The notes: a model not told the origin generated them from the letters alone. Shown: positions 53,497 through 61,957, numbered from the stretch's first letter. The stretch is DNA of 64,000 nucleotides from Clostridium sp. OF03-18AA (GCF_003478035.1 NZ_QUEP01000002.1:320334-384333); one strand, 5' to 3'. Numbers and translations are program-made.

Positions 53497-54105
53497 ATGA
53501 GACGCGTTGGTATTCTTGGGGGAACATTTGACCCGGTCCATAACGGACACCTGCTCCTTGGAGAACAGGCTCACCGGGAGTATGGGCTGGATGAGATCTG
53601 GTTCATGCCGTCTCATGTTCCGCCGCACAAAAAAGATCATCATATCACAGACGGAGCGGCGCGCATCCGGATGCTGGAGCTTGCCACGGAATCCGTTCCG
53701 TATTTTTCGGTCTCCGATTTTGAGATGGGACGCGAAGGAAATACCTACACGGCGCAGACACTGGCGCTTTTGAAGGAAGCGTACCCGGATATCGAGGTCT
53801 ATTTTATCATCGGGGCAGATTCCCTGTATCAGCTGGAATCCTGGTATCATCCCGAACAGGTGATGGCACAGGCGGTACTCCTGGTCTCCGGAAGGACATA
53901 CGAGGACGGCGGTGTTTCCCTTGAAGATGAGGTTTCTTACCTCAATAAAAAATATGGGGCTGATATCCGGATCCTCCACAACCCGAAGATCGAGGAAGCG
54001 TCCGCGGATATCCGGAAACGGGCGGCGCTGGGGGAGGACCTCTCAAAAGACACGCCCGAAGCCGTTGCAAATTACATCAGGGAAACGGGATTGTACAGGA
54101 AATAG
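53497..54105 (+). CDS. nadD: Nicotinate-nucleotide adenylyltransferase
   Basis: This 202-residue enzyme makes deamido-NAD from nicotinate mononucleotide and ATP. It has GILGGTFDPVHNGHLLLGEQA (about 5-25, the nucleotidyltransferase HxGH motif), FMPSHVPPHKKD, and FIIGADSLYQLESWYHPEQV in the middle. The C-terminal SADIRKRAALGEDL corresponds to the usual ISSTxIR motif, with Ala instead of Ser/Thr. ATG 53497 is chosen, with GGAGG upstream; the frame is open for 30 more codons upstream. Confidence 0.96.
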   Translation: MRRVGILGGTFDPVHNGHLLLGEQAHREYGLDEIWFMPSHVPPHKKDHHITDGAARIRMLELATESVPYFSVSDFEMGREGNTYTAQTLALLKEAYPDIEVYFIIGADSLYQLESWYHPEQVMAQAVLLVSGRTYEDGGVSLEDEVSYLNKKYGADIRILHNPKIEEASADIRKRAALGEDLSKDTPEAVANYIRETGLYRK

Positions 54106-54219
54106 AGGCAGGTAAACTGCAAGGAGACAGTCCGGCTCCTGACTGTAATAAAACAGGTGAAAACGAAGGATCCGTGCGGGAGATATCCCGGCGGGGCAGA
54201 TTCAGAAAGAAGATTCATT

Positions 54220-54942
54220 ATGGATAGTCGGGTACCTGAAATCAGAAAACATTTAAAGAAAAAACTCGATGCGTACCGGTACGAGCACACGCTCGGCGTA
54301 GAATTTACCTGTCAGGCGCTTGCAATGCGGTATGGGTACGATCTTGATAAAGCCGATCTTGCGGGACTTCTGCATGATTCGGCAAAACGCTTTGAAAATC
54401 CGGTCATGCTTCAGAAATGTCTGGACCGCGGGATCCCGGTGACAGCCGAGGAAGAGCGCGACCCGTCCCTGCTCCATGCGAAACTCGGGGCGTGGATGGC
54501 TGAGAACAAATATGGAGTGGATGATCCGGAGATCTTAAGCGCGATCACCTGCCATACGACGGGAAAGCCGGGCATGAGTCTGCTCGACAAGATCCTCTAT
54601 GTGGCGGATTATATTGAACCGAGACGGTCCAAGGCGGCAAATCTTCCTGAAATGCGGAAGCTTGCCTTTATTGACCTGGATCAGGCATGCTTTGAGATCA
54701 TGGAGAGCATTCTCGAGTATCTGAAGAGCACCGGGTGCCAGATCGATCCGATGACGGAGGCGGCCTGCCAGGATATGCGCCGTGTCGTTTCAGAAAAACA
54801 GAAAGAGACAGCCGGCGCGGCCGGAGAGACCGATCAAGACAAGGAGGAACAATCAGTTGAATCAGTCAAAAGAAATGGTAAAGCTTGCAGTCGAGGCTTT
54901 GGAAGAGAAAAAAGGCGAAGATGTAAAAATTATCGACATTGA
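54220..54942 (+). CDS. yqeK: YqeK-family HD phosphohydrolase
   Basis: The HD-domain enzyme splits diadenosine tetraphosphate symmetrically in related bacteria. H23 (YEHTLGVE), H52-D53 (LLHDSAKRF) and later CHTTGKPGMSLLDKILYVADYIEPRR give the metal-binding pattern. The 240-residue product is about 45 residues longer than usual, because the frame stays open through the ribosome-binding site and first 86 bases of rsfS. The real end may be functionally unimportant. It follows nadD, as in Bacillus. Confidence 0.93.
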   Translation: MDSRVPEIRKHLKKKLDAYRYEHTLGVEFTCQALAMRYGYDLDKADLAGLLHDSAKRFENPVMLQKCLDRGIPVTAEEERDPSLLHAKLGAWMAENKYGVDDPEILSAITCHTTGKPGMSLLDKILYVADYIEPRRSKAANLPEMRKLAFIDLDQACFEIMESILEYLKSTGCQIDPMTEAACQDMRRVVSEKQKETAGAAGETDQDKEEQSVESVKRNGKACSRGFGREKRRRCKNYRH

Positions 54943-55210
54943 AGGCGTTTCCGTGATCGCGGATTACTTCGTTCTCGCGAGCGCTTCCAACGCAAACCAG
55001 ACACAGGCATTAGTTGATAACGTGGAGGAGAAGCTCTTCAAGGCAGGTTACGAGTGCCACCAGAAAGAAGGCAGCATGAGCTCTACATGGGTACTCATGG
55101 ACTACGGCGATGTGATCGTACACGTATTCTCCAAGGAAGATCGTCTGTTCTATGATCTTGAGAGGATCTGGAGAGACGGAAAGATCGTGGAGTCGGTGGA
55201 CGAGCTGTAG
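54857..55210 (+). CDS. rsfS: Ribosome silencing factor RsfS
   Basis: The 117-residue protein binds L14 and blocks subunit joining under starvation. The conserved core is DVKIIDIEGVSVIADYFVLASASNANQTQALVDNVEEKL, then EGSMSSTWVLMDYGDVIVHVFSKEDRLFYDLERIW. The start is TTG 54857, nine bases after AAGGAGG and inside the yqeK reading frame. Confidence 0.96.
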   Translation: MNQSKEMVKLAVEALEEKKGEDVKIIDIEGVSVIADYFVLASASNANQTQALVDNVEEKLFKAGYECHQKEGSMSSTWVLMDYGDVIVHVFSKEDRLFYDLERIWRDGKIVESVDEL

Positions 55211-55230
55211 GAGAGACGTATATATACGAA

Positions 55231-55275
55231 AACAGGGATGACGGATTTAGATTGATCCGTACATCCCTGTTGTTT
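55231..55275. terminator. Bidirectional terminator after rsfS (duplicated at 58.44 kb)
   Basis: AACAGGGATG and CATCCCTGTT, with ACGGAT/ATCCGT inside, form a long stem and a T-rich tail follows. A diverged copy of this hairpin, together with the next 30 bases, lies at 58437-58502. Confidence 0.85.
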
Positions 55276-55276
55276 C

Positions 55277-55510
55277 TTATTCTGCATCATCCGGAAAACC
55301 GAAGATAAGAGAAAAATCCATCCGGTCGGAATCAGTCTGTTTATTGATGCTGATATGATCGGCGGCCGAGATGATCATACGCATTCTCTTTTCACTCGGC
55401 GTAATATCGATGCCGCACTGACTGCTGAAAGTTGCCGTGATGTCATGCCACGGGTCTTGCTGGATTTTCAGTCTGGAACCGGTGATCTCCGCAAAGTCTT
55501 TCAGAATCGG
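55277..55510 (-). pseudogene. Remnant of an unidentified gene (3' part)
   Basis: The minus-strand frame ends ...DITPSEKRMRMIISAADHISINKQTDSDRMDFSLIFGFPDDAE and reads like real protein back to about LPILKDFAEITGSRL. The frame continues upstream, but there it runs through a plus-strand remnant and a terminator, so the 5' part is missing. I do not recognise the family. The same gene ending (PDAE and stop) recurs in decayed form at 58.49 kb. Confidence 0.45.
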
Positions 55511-55519
55511 CAGGAAAGC

Positions 55520-55648
55520 GGCATCAAACACTGGGACATTACAAATGTATCCGATTTTGAAAATATGTTTGTAGGATACTGGTCTCATCCTGAATTCACA
55601 AAACGAGCAGGTACCTGGAACAACGGCACCTTCATTCCAACAATCTAA
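55520..55648 (+). pseudogene. BspA/DUF285-like repeat remnant (3' end)
   Basis: The plus-strand frame encodes IKHWDITNVSDFENMFVGYW and ends NGTFIPTI before a stop. WDxTNVxDFxxMF is the repeat motif of DUF285/BspA-like surface proteins. Only about one repeat and the C-terminus remain, followed by a terminator. The rest of the gene is gone. Confidence 0.5.
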
Positions 55649-55667
55649 ACTCACCAATTTACCCAAA

Positions 55668-55700
55668 GAAAAAGCACGAACCCAGCGTCCGTGCTTTTTC
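55668..55700. terminator. Bidirectional terminator
   Basis: GAAAAAGCACG and CGTGCTTTTTC form an 11-bp stem with an 11-base loop and give T-runs on both strands. It lies between the DUF285 remnant and the converging acetyltransferase gene. Confidence 0.85.
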
Positions 55701-55758
55701 TTTACCTGAAAAAACGATGATTCACAGAATTTCAAAAATCTCCCTGCTCAGTCCTGCA

Positions 55759-56517
55759 TTACATACGCGATTCAAGATTTTCAATCATATCCATCATTTC
55801 TTTCCTAAAATCTTCTTCTGTGCCTTTTTTCGCCTTTTCCAGTATGGATTTCAGAATCCGAGTTGTTTCCTGATACATGTGGTTGATTGCTTTGGTCTCT
55901 ATCTTTTTCTCATAACTGAGATCACCGGTCAAAGAAAGAGAAAAACGTATTTCCGCAGGCTGGAGCGGGATCTGAAATACCAGCAAATTGGAAAGCAGCA
56001 GCTCCGGTTCAACGCCAAAGAGTTCCGCCATTCTTTTCACGTTATCCGAAATCAGTTCAGCATTGTCTTTTTGAAACTCTGTCCGTAAAGATTCCTCGAT
56101 GCACGGGTTCTCCGTGATTTCATAGGGAGTACCGCCGATCTTTCTCATAAGCAAAATGCTTGGAAAGTTATCCGGGTATACCTTGCTGTGGAGTTTCTTC
56201 ACATGATATTCATTCTTACAGATTTCCAGTAACCGAACCAAAGCGGCATATCCAATCCCCTGATGACGGAATCTTTCAAAAAGTTCCAGCCCAAATTCCT
56301 GAACTTCTTCGCCCAGTTTCAGAATGGAAGCAAATCCGCAGATCTGATCGCCCATAAGAACGGCATAATGAGCCTCGGTATCGGCAAACATGGCTTTCCA
56401 CGATCGGTCGTTCGCTTCTTCGTCCTGCAGCATGCGTTTGTTTACCCATGTTTCATTTTCCAATTCGAAGTATGTCTCCTTATCCGAATCCAGAAGTTTT
56501 CTTAATTCAATGTTCAT
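55759..56517 (-). CDS. GNAT-family N-acetyltransferase
   Basis: The 252-residue protein has a GNAT domain at about 1-150: MNIELRKLLDSDKETYFELENETWVN at the start and the acetyl-CoA loop ELFERFRHQGIGYAALVRLLEIC (R-x-x-G-I-G). The C-terminal 100 residues form an extra helical and strand region (EKKIETKAINHMYQETTRILKSILEKAKK) not part of the minimal fold. ATG 56517 is preferred, with AAAGGA ten bases upstream; ATG 56547 is possible. The substrate is unknown. Confidence 0.85.
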   Translation of the reverse strand: MNIELRKLLDSDKETYFELENETWVNKRMLQDEEANDRSWKAMFADTEAHYAVLMGDQICGFASILKLGEEVQEFGLELFERFRHQGIGYAALVRLLEICKNEYHVKKLHSKVYPDNFPSILLMRKIGGTPYEITENPCIEESLRTEFQKDNAELISDNVKRMAELFGVEPELLLSNLLVFQIPLQPAEIRFSLSLTGDLSYEKKIETKAINHMYQETTRILKSILEKAKKGTEEDFRKEMMDMIENLESRM

Positions 56518-56671
56518 ACCCATCATTTCCTTTGCGTGTTCGATCATTATGGGTCCATTCTATCATAATGCAGGTAAAAAGGACAGCAGGCGGAGTGCCG
56601 TAATTACACTTAACCTGCGTCTCCGAAGTGCCGCGTGGGATTCTATGTTTCTCTTATACACAAGTGTGTGA

Positions 56672-56700
56672 TTGACGCAGTCCGTGCGGCGGCTTATACT
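56672..56700 (+). promoter_or_regulatory. Promoter of the hydrolase gene
   Basis: TTGACG (56672-56677), a 17-base spacer and TATACT (56695-56700) lie 39 bases before the hydrolase ATG. Confidence 0.85.
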
Positions 56701-56739
56701 GGAGACAGAATAAATTGAACGTACTGGGAGAATCATTTT

Positions 56740-57339
56740 ATGGCAAAAACTATCATATACATTCACGGCAAAGGCGGTAATGCCGAAGAAGCCATTCATT
56801 ATAAGCCGCTTTTTGGCAACTGTGATGTCATTGGTTTTGATTATGAATCGCAGACACCATGGGAGGCCAGGGAAGAATTTCCGAAATTCTTTGACACGGT
56901 CTGCCGGAATGCTCAGCCTGTGGAAATCATTGCCAACAGCATAGGAGCTTTCTTTTCCATGAACGCTTTAACGGACAAAAAAATCAGCAAAGCTTATTTT
57001 ATTTCACCAGTCGTAGACATGAAAAAGCTGATTTCTGATATGATGCTGTGGGCCAATGTTACGGAAGAAGAGCTTAAGTGCAGGAAGAATATCCCGACAG
57101 CGTTCGGTGAAACACTTTCATGGGAATATCTTTGTTATGTAAAAGAACATCCTGTTGCGTGGAATGTTCCGACACACATTTTGTACGGGGATCGGGATAG
57201 CCTGACATCTTATGAAACCATTTCCTGTTTTGCAGACCAGATTGGTGCCACACTGACCGTCATGAAAGGTGGGGAACATTGGTTTCACACGGACAATCAG
57301 ATGGCATTCCTTGATCAATGGATCAAAAAATATATCTGA
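56740..57339 (+). CDS. Alpha/beta hydrolase
   Basis: The 199-residue soluble hydrolase has a nucleophile elbow IIANSIGA with S67, a likely catalytic Asp in YGDRDSLT (151 or 153) and H180 in GGEHWFH. The oxyanion region is IYIHGKGGNAEEA near the start. The small size and Ala-Asn-Ser-Ile-Gly elbow resemble the YqiA/RBBP9-like esterase group. It has its own promoter and no partner gene; the substrate is unknown. Confidence 0.88.
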   Translation: MAKTIIYIHGKGGNAEEAIHYKPLFGNCDVIGFDYESQTPWEAREEFPKFFDTVCRNAQPVEIIANSIGAFFSMNALTDKKISKAYFISPVVDMKKLISDMMLWANVTEEELKCRKNIPTAFGETLSWEYLCYVKEHPVAWNVPTHILYGDRDSLTSYETISCFADQIGATLTVMKGGEHWFHTDNQMAFLDQWIKKYI

Positions 57340-57744
57340 TCAGATTCAATAAAAACTTCGGCAAATGCGATTGAACTGGAAAACGAAGAATACGGAAGAA
57401 AATCTATTGTTCTGGAAGGAAAGGAGAAAGGTAAGGTTGAGGGAATCCTTGCTGCAGTATATCAAAGTATATTCGGCCAGGATGCATATCCATCATTGGA
57501 AGAAAAAGCCGCAAATCTATTGTATTTTATGATCAAGGATCATCCTTATGTGGATGGCTGCAAGAGAATTGCGGCATCACTTTTTCTTGAATTCCTGGAT
57601 AAAAACAATGCTTTATTCCAAGATGGAGAAAAACGACTCAGCGATGGAACCTTGGTAGCCGTTACGTTGATGATTGCTGAATCCAATCCAGAAGAAAAAG
57701 AAGTAATGGTGAAACTGGTGATGAATCTACTGAATTTGCAATAA
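57340..57744 (+). pseudogene. 5'-truncated Fic/Doc domain (RhuM C-terminal type)
   Basis: The frame is open from the hydrolase stop onward but has no ATG. It encodes about 134 residues, ANAIELENEEYGRKSIVLEG followed by a Fic core whose motif HPYVDGCKRIAA replaces the usual HPFxxGNxR, with Cys for Asn and other changes. This is the C-terminal half of RhuM/death-on-curing-type proteins. The N-terminal DNA-binding-like part is lost. A short product from TTG 57496 could be made but is unlikely to be active. Confidence 0.78.
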
Positions 57745-57964
57745 AAAAGCACGGATTGCAATACTTGTCCCTGAGATTCTCACCAGCAAATACGCTGTGT
57801 GAAATGCTTGTGTTTTATACAGACTGAATACGCTAACTCTTGTTGGCTTATGAAAATACTTGTATTTTCCAATCCATAATGTTATATTCATTCCCAACAG
57901 CAATAACAATCATCCAAACACCATCAGTGTCTGGTTTGGCCCTTGGGGCAAAGGAGGAGACAAC

Positions 57965-58381
57965 ATGCGCCTGATCGAACATAAGAAAGGATACCTGTAC
58001 GGAGCGGCTAACAGGGAAGGAGAGTCATATACGGATTGGCGGGCACCGTATATTGACCGTTCCGGACTGCTTATGATTTATGAATCCAATTCGCGACCTG
58101 GAAAGTTTGTGTTTGTTTTCTTTACCGCTCCGGCAAGCGGTTTCGCTGGGCACTATTTAAAAACATCACCGGGAGATTTGGAAACAGAAGATGATGGCAT
58201 CATCAAACTCACTACAGGAAACAGCATTTACCGTTTCGGACAGGATGACTCCTGTATTCCCGGTGAAGAGATGAAACTGCTGCTGTGGGATATCTATGAG
58301 GAGTTCGGACCATCGAATTCTATCCGGCAGGTGATGGAAAAAGAACTGTCTCTGGATGCCGGGCATGAATCGGAAGCGTGA
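57965..58381 (+). CDS. Small soluble protein, unknown function
   Basis: The 138-residue acidic protein starts MRLIEHKKGYLYGAANREGESYTDWRAPYIDRSG, behind AAAGGAGGAGAC. It is beta-rich with FVFVFFTAPASGFAGHYL in the middle and a helical end. I recognise no family and see no membrane or signal segment. The 220-base gap upstream has no gene; a long A/T-rich stretch there may hold its promoter. Confidence 0.65.
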   Translation: MRLIEHKKGYLYGAANREGESYTDWRAPYIDRSGLLMIYESNSRPGKFVFVFFTAPASGFAGHYLKTSPGDLETEDDGIIKLTTGNSIYRFGQDDSCIPGEEMKLLLWDIYEEFGPSNSIRQVMEKELSLDAGHESEA

Positions 58382-58436
58382 TTTCACAGGCAACTTGCCG
58401 GGGGTAAGTTACAGATATAATGGAATTGTATATATG

Positions 58437-58502
58437 AAAATAGGCATGACGGATTTGAATTGCTCCGTACATCTCTGTTTCCTGCTATTCAGCATCAGGG
58501 GG
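58437..58502 (+). repeat. Diverged copy of the 55.23-kb terminator and gene end
   Basis: TAGGCATGACGGATTT, a variable 5 bases, then CTCCGTACATCTCTGTT and ATTCAGCATCA match the block at 55234-55290 with about 12 changes. On the minus strand it preserves PDAE and a stop, the end of the gene remnant seen there. The following 58503-58570 may be more of that remnant. Confidence 0.65.
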
Positions 58503-58595
58503 CATATGGAATTTATAAAAAAGGAGCTGCTATCCGGAATGCCGTAAGCTATGCGGAATATCTGAAATAAAGCAGTATAAAAGGAGAGGCTGGAC

Positions 58596-59489
58596 ATGGA
58601 TATGGAACGGGTCATCAGGGAAAAACTGGCGGAGATTGAGAACAAAGAAAATGTCAGGATCATCATGGCGGTGGAATCCGGCAGCCGGGCCTGGGGATTC
58701 GCTTCCCCTGACAGTGATTACGATGTTCGGTTTGTATATGTGAGAAAACTGGAAGATTATCTGAAGCTGGATAAGACCAGGGACGTGATTGAATGGCAGC
58801 TGGATGATACGCTGGACATCAGCGGTTGGGATTTGAAAAAGGCTTTACAGCTCATGCATGAGTCAAATCCGTCCATTTTTGAGTGGTGTGCTTCACCGAT
58901 CGTATACAGGTGCAGTCCGGCATTCGAGGAACTGCAGGAAATCAGGAAAGAGTATTATTCCAAAAAGAAGAGCCTGTACCATTACTGGCATATGGCAAGC
59001 AGCAATTATGAAAACTATCTGCAGGGTGAAGAAGTACGGATTAAAAAGTATTTTTATGTGATCCGTCCATTGCTTGCGGCAAAATGGATCGCGGATCATG
59101 GAACGCAGCCGCCGATGCTGTTCAGCGAACTGCTGGATGCGGAACTACCGGAAGAGCTGAGAGCCATCGTGAATGAACTGCTGGACAAGAAGCAGAAAAT
59201 GCCGGAAATGGGACTGGCCCCAAAAATCAAGGAACTGGACTGCTTTATCAAGAAAGAATTGGAAACAATCAGGCTGGCTGCCGATCAGACAGAAACCGAC
59301 AGAAACACTTGGGATACCCTGAACCGTTATTTTATAAAACAGGTGACAGAACGTCCGGTTCCGAACCCATACGAACTGCTGCCATCCATTGGCATCGATC
59401 TGGTTGCCTTGACAAGGTATGCCAGAGCAAATGGAAAAACATTAACAGAAATTAATTTGTTTCGAAAGGGCGGTAAGGAAACCTGTTAA
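58596..59489 (+). CDS. RlaP/YcgL-type nucleotidyltransferase
   Basis: The 297-residue protein has the polymerase-beta-type motif GSRAWGFASPDSDYDVRFVYVR at about 29-50, with GS and the metal pair D41-x-D43. FEWCASPIVY and YHYWHMASSNYENYL follow, as in the PF10127 family (predicted nucleotidyltransferases; RlaP is the member associated with an RNA ligase). The C-terminal half is helical. AGGAGAGG precedes the ATG. No ligase gene lies next to it, but an RNA 2'-phosphotransferase lies 3 kb away. Confidence 0.87.
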   Translation: MDMERVIREKLAEIENKENVRIIMAVESGSRAWGFASPDSDYDVRFVYVRKLEDYLKLDKTRDVIEWQLDDTLDISGWDLKKALQLMHESNPSIFEWCASPIVYRCSPAFEELQEIRKEYYSKKKSLYHYWHMASSNYENYLQGEEVRIKKYFYVIRPLLAAKWIADHGTQPPMLFSELLDAELPEELRAIVNELLDKKQKMPEMGLAPKIKELDCFIKKELETIRLAADQTETDRNTWDTLNRYFIKQVTERPVPNPYELLPSIGIDLVALTRYARANGKTLTEINLFRKGGKETC

Positions 59490-59522
59490 TGATTTGTAAA
59501 TTGGAAGTTGTGGAGGTTATAC

Positions 59523-59987
59523 ATGAAAGCGGCGAATGAATTCTATTTGGTGCTATTGCTGATCATATCTGTGCTTGGTCTGCTTGGCGTGAATTTTTTA
59601 TGTATTGGCGCTGCGCTATATGCAAAAGAGAAGCGAAAGAGAGCCTCCTGCACACAACAAGTCATTGCATCAGTGACCGACATACAGCATCGGGCAATCG
59701 GCGCCTCCGGCTACACCGATGCCGATGAAGTGAAGATGATGTCATGGTTTCCTGTTTATGAATACAGCGTTCATGGCACAGTGCTGAGAAAACGAGCATC
59801 TGTAGGAACAGTGAGACCGGAGGTATCTGTCGGTCAAAAGGTCAATCTTTACGTTAATCCAAACCGTCCAGATAAATTCTACTGTCCTGCCGATAAATCA
59901 GCTCCCGTGCGAAAAGTGTTTATTGGTGTGGGTGCACTATGCGTAAGTGTTGCCTTGGTTCTCGGAGTGGTTCTATGCATGAAGTAA
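59523..59987 (+). CDS. DUF3592-like membrane protein
   Basis: The 154-residue protein has TM helices at about 8-34 and 130-152 enclosing a small beta domain (VIASVTDIQHRA...WFPVYEYSVHGTVLR...VGQKVNLYVNPNRPDKFYCP), the pattern of DUF3592 proteins. ATG 59523 lies behind GGAGG. Function unknown. Confidence 0.75.
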   Translation: MKAANEFYLVLLLIISVLGLLGVNFLCIGAALYAKEKRKRASCTQQVIASVTDIQHRAIGASGYTDADEVKMMSWFPVYEYSVHGTVLRKRASVGTVRPEVSVGQKVNLYVNPNRPDKFYCPADKSAPVRKVFIGVGALCVSVALVLGVVLCMK

Positions 59988-60111
59988 TGGAGCGATAAAG
60001 AGCCATTAGATATACAGCTAATTTTGAAGATAGATTATTGAGAACTATAATTTCCAGTTTTTGGAACAACAACAAATCTTAAATTATTGCTAAATATGGG
60101 AGTTGAAAGAA

Positions 60112-60567
60112 ATGATATTTGCAATAGTGATTGTCATAACCATTATTTCCTTGTTTGGATGTGTTTGCATAAAGAAACCTGCGGTAAGGATTGGACTTGG
60201 AATCATAGCTGTTTTGGGCCTAATGCTTGCAGTTCTGATCGGTAGCGTTACCTATACGACGAAATATCGGGTTAATTCCGTTGACTCGTCCACCTCTCAA
60301 GATGGGAAGTATGAATTACTGTTTCAACAGATAGGAGAACCAGATTGGCCATTTGGATATACACATGCCAGACTGGTTCTTAAAGATGAATTAGGAACGA
60401 TTGCAAAGTATTCTTTTGATGTAAGAAATGATGGTGCTTCTGTTCATTCCGATTCATGGCAGGTTATCTGGAAAGAAGATAGTGTGGAGGTTGTGATTAG
60501 TGGAAAAGAGCAGAATGATGAACAGTACATTTTATATTTTGATGGAAAAACAGATTCCAGTTTTTGA
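60112..60567 (+). CDS. Membrane-anchored protein, unknown function
   Basis: The 151-residue protein has two N-terminal hydrophobic helices (about 1-17, MIFAIVIVITIISLFGC, and 28-47) and a soluble outer domain of 100 residues, probably beta-rich (YELLFQQIGEPDWPFGYTHARLVLKD). The ATG at 60112 has GGGAG nine bases upstream. The Phe-Gly-Cys after the first helix resembles a lipobox, but the second helix argues against a lipoprotein. Confidence 0.65.
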   Translation: MIFAIVIVITIISLFGCVCIKKPAVRIGLGIIAVLGLMLAVLIGSVTYTTKYRVNSVDSSTSQDGKYELLFQQIGEPDWPFGYTHARLVLKDELGTIAKYSFDVRNDGASVHSDSWQVIWKEDSVEVVISGKEQNDEQYILYFDGKTDSSF

Positions 60568-60581
60568 GAGAGCTTGTGAAA

Positions 60582-60767
60582 TCACACTTCTTTTAAAATC
60601 CGTTCTCTTGCCTGGTCAAAACTGAGAGCTCCACGTTGTATTTCCTGCATCATCAAGATATCATCATCGTCCAAATGCATACCTTCAAGTCTTAACGCAG
60701 CGGACACCTCGCTGATTTCCTCTGCATTTGTGTAGGATGCTTTTGACAGTTTTCCCATTGGTTCCAT
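60582..60767 (-). CDS. VbhA-like antitoxin protein (solitary)
   Basis: The 61-residue protein has SEVSAALRLEGMHLDDDDILMMQEIQRGALSFDQARERIL, matching the pattern of antitoxin VbhA domains, in which a helix inserts into a Fic toxin's active site. The expected Fic toxin gene is not downstream; the strand is occupied by a converging membrane-protein gene. ATG 60767 lies eight bases after GAGGTGG. It has a strong promoter, so it is expressed. Confidence 0.65.
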   Translation of the reverse strand: MEPMGKLSKASYTNAEEISEVSAALRLEGMHLDDDDILMMQEIQRGALSFDQARERILKEV

Positions 60768-60797
60768 AAAGGTTACCACCTCAATTGATTATTGTAT

Positions 60798-60826
60798 ATT
60801 ATATTACAATACATATACATAATCAA
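60798..60826 (-). promoter_or_regulatory. Promoter with operator-like dyad, antitoxin gene
   Basis: On the minus strand, TTGATT (60821-60826), a 17-base spacer and TATAAT (60798-60803). An imperfect palindrome TTGTA...TACAA (60792-60809) spans the -10 and could bind an autorepressor. Confidence 0.75.
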
Positions 60827-60965
60827 TGCACCTGAAATGGTCGAAGATTCCAGCCTGGGATTCTCAACACATCACTTTTCATCCGAACGGCTGCATCTCA
60901 TTTCAGGCAGAAGAAATTTCGCTCGGTATTCCCAAAATATAAAGCATTTGTACTTACGACAGGAG

Positions 60966-61000
60966 GCGCGGATCGTCACGGTCCGTGCTTCTTTTTTTGC
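60966..61000 (+). terminator. Terminator-like hairpin
   Basis: GCGCGGATCG and CGGTCCGTGC pair (two wobble pairs) around a three-base loop and are followed by TTTTTTT. The 60830-61065 stretch contains no other gene I can support. Confidence 0.7.
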
Positions 61001-61065
61001 CAAAACAAATCGTTTTCTTTCCATAATTCTTTCACAAAAAATAATGATGAAAGAGAGAAGATTAC

Positions 61066-61230
61066 ATGAATGCAATAACCATGCCGACATGTTTCCGGCC
61101 GTATCCTGGAGAACTGCTATACAGCTGGATTATACGGCTCTACAATTCAAACGGATACCCTACCGTTTATAAAATGTATTTAATGGTATGCCGTCATGTG
61201 TTTGGCACCATGAAAGGAGAGCGTAAAAAT
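61066..61230 (+). pseudogene. TniQ N-terminal fragment
   Basis: MNAITMPTCFRPYPGELLYSWIIRLYNSNGYPTVYKMYL follows the TniQ domain start (pattern PYPDELLYSWxxRLxxxNG), found in Tn7-like and other transposition systems. The similarity ends after about 45 residues, where the sequence runs into the ribosome-binding site of the PHP gene. The frame itself continues to 61305 in shadow of that gene. It is a leftover of a lost mobile element. Confidence 0.55.
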
Positions 61231-61957
61231 GATTTCATTAGGAGAACGATATCTTTTCCATGTGCATACGTTCCGCTGCGGACATGCAGAGATGGTATCC
61301 GATGAAGAATATATCAAAAAAGCGATTGGTCTTAGAGCAACTGATATCTGCTTTACGGATCACGCTCCATTCCCCGGTAATCCGTTTGGTGGACGGATGA
61401 AGTATGAGGAACTGCCGGAATACATATCCACTCTTAAAAATCTGAAGGAACAGTATCAGAGAAAAATCAAAATTCATATCGGACTGGAGATTGAGTATTT
61501 TTCCAGATATGATCAGAGTGGATATTATCAAGAACTTTCCAATAATCCGGATTTGGAAATTCTTTTGCTTGGACAGCATATGGCAGAAGACCCGGAAGAC
61601 AGAGAGCATTATACGTTCGAATGGCCGAAAGAACGATTACAGGTTGACGAATACACAGTTCTTGGCGATGCGATGATCGCGGGAATGAAAACAGGCTGTT
61701 TCAAGATCGTTGCTCATCCGGATCGGATTTTCAGAAGACAGAAAATCTGGACTCCGGAAATGGAAGCAGTTGCTGTACGGGTGATTGATGCAGCTGTGAA
61801 ATATGGATTGCCTCTGGAAAAGAATTGTTCCTCCATGCGACACAAACATCATTATTGGAAGGAGTTCTGGGAGATAGCCGAAGTGAACGGTGTGGAGACG
61901 GTTATCGGATTGGATGCTCACAAATTAAAAAGGCTGGAACTGCCAGATTTCCAATAA
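61229..61957 (+). CDS. PHP-domain phosphoesterase (histidinol-phosphatase-like)
   Basis: The 242-residue protein has the metal ligands of the PHP fold: H11-x-H13 (FHVHTFRCGH), FTDHAPFPG, GLEIEYF, the LLGQHM His, IVAHPDRIF, and GLDAHK at the end. It would be a metal-dependent phosphoesterase. The short Gly/Asn loop and size are close to HisK-type histidinol phosphatases, but no his genes are near, so the substrate is open. ATG 61229 follows AAAGGAGAG. Confidence 0.9.
   Translation: MISLGERYLFHVHTFRCGHAEMVSDEEYIKKAIGLRATDICFTDHAPFPGNPFGGRMKYEELPEYISTLKNLKEQYQRKIKIHIGLEIEYFSRYDQSGYYQELSNNPDLEILLLGQHMAEDPEDREHYTFEWPKERLQVDEYTVLGDAMIAGMKTGCFKIVAHPDRIFRRQKIWTPEMEAVAVRVIDAAVKYGLPLEKNCSSMRHKHHYWKEFWEIAEVNGVETVIGLDAHKLKRLELPDFQ

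Noticed and set aside
55277..55735. Complete minus-strand gene of 152 codons
   Set aside because: Its first third runs through a bidirectional terminator and a plus-strand DUF285 remnant; only the last 75-80 codons look like protein.
60792..61172. Plus-strand reading frame of 126 codons
   Set aside because: It starts within the antitoxin promoter, passes through a terminator hairpin and overlaps the TniQ remnant; no ribosome-binding site.
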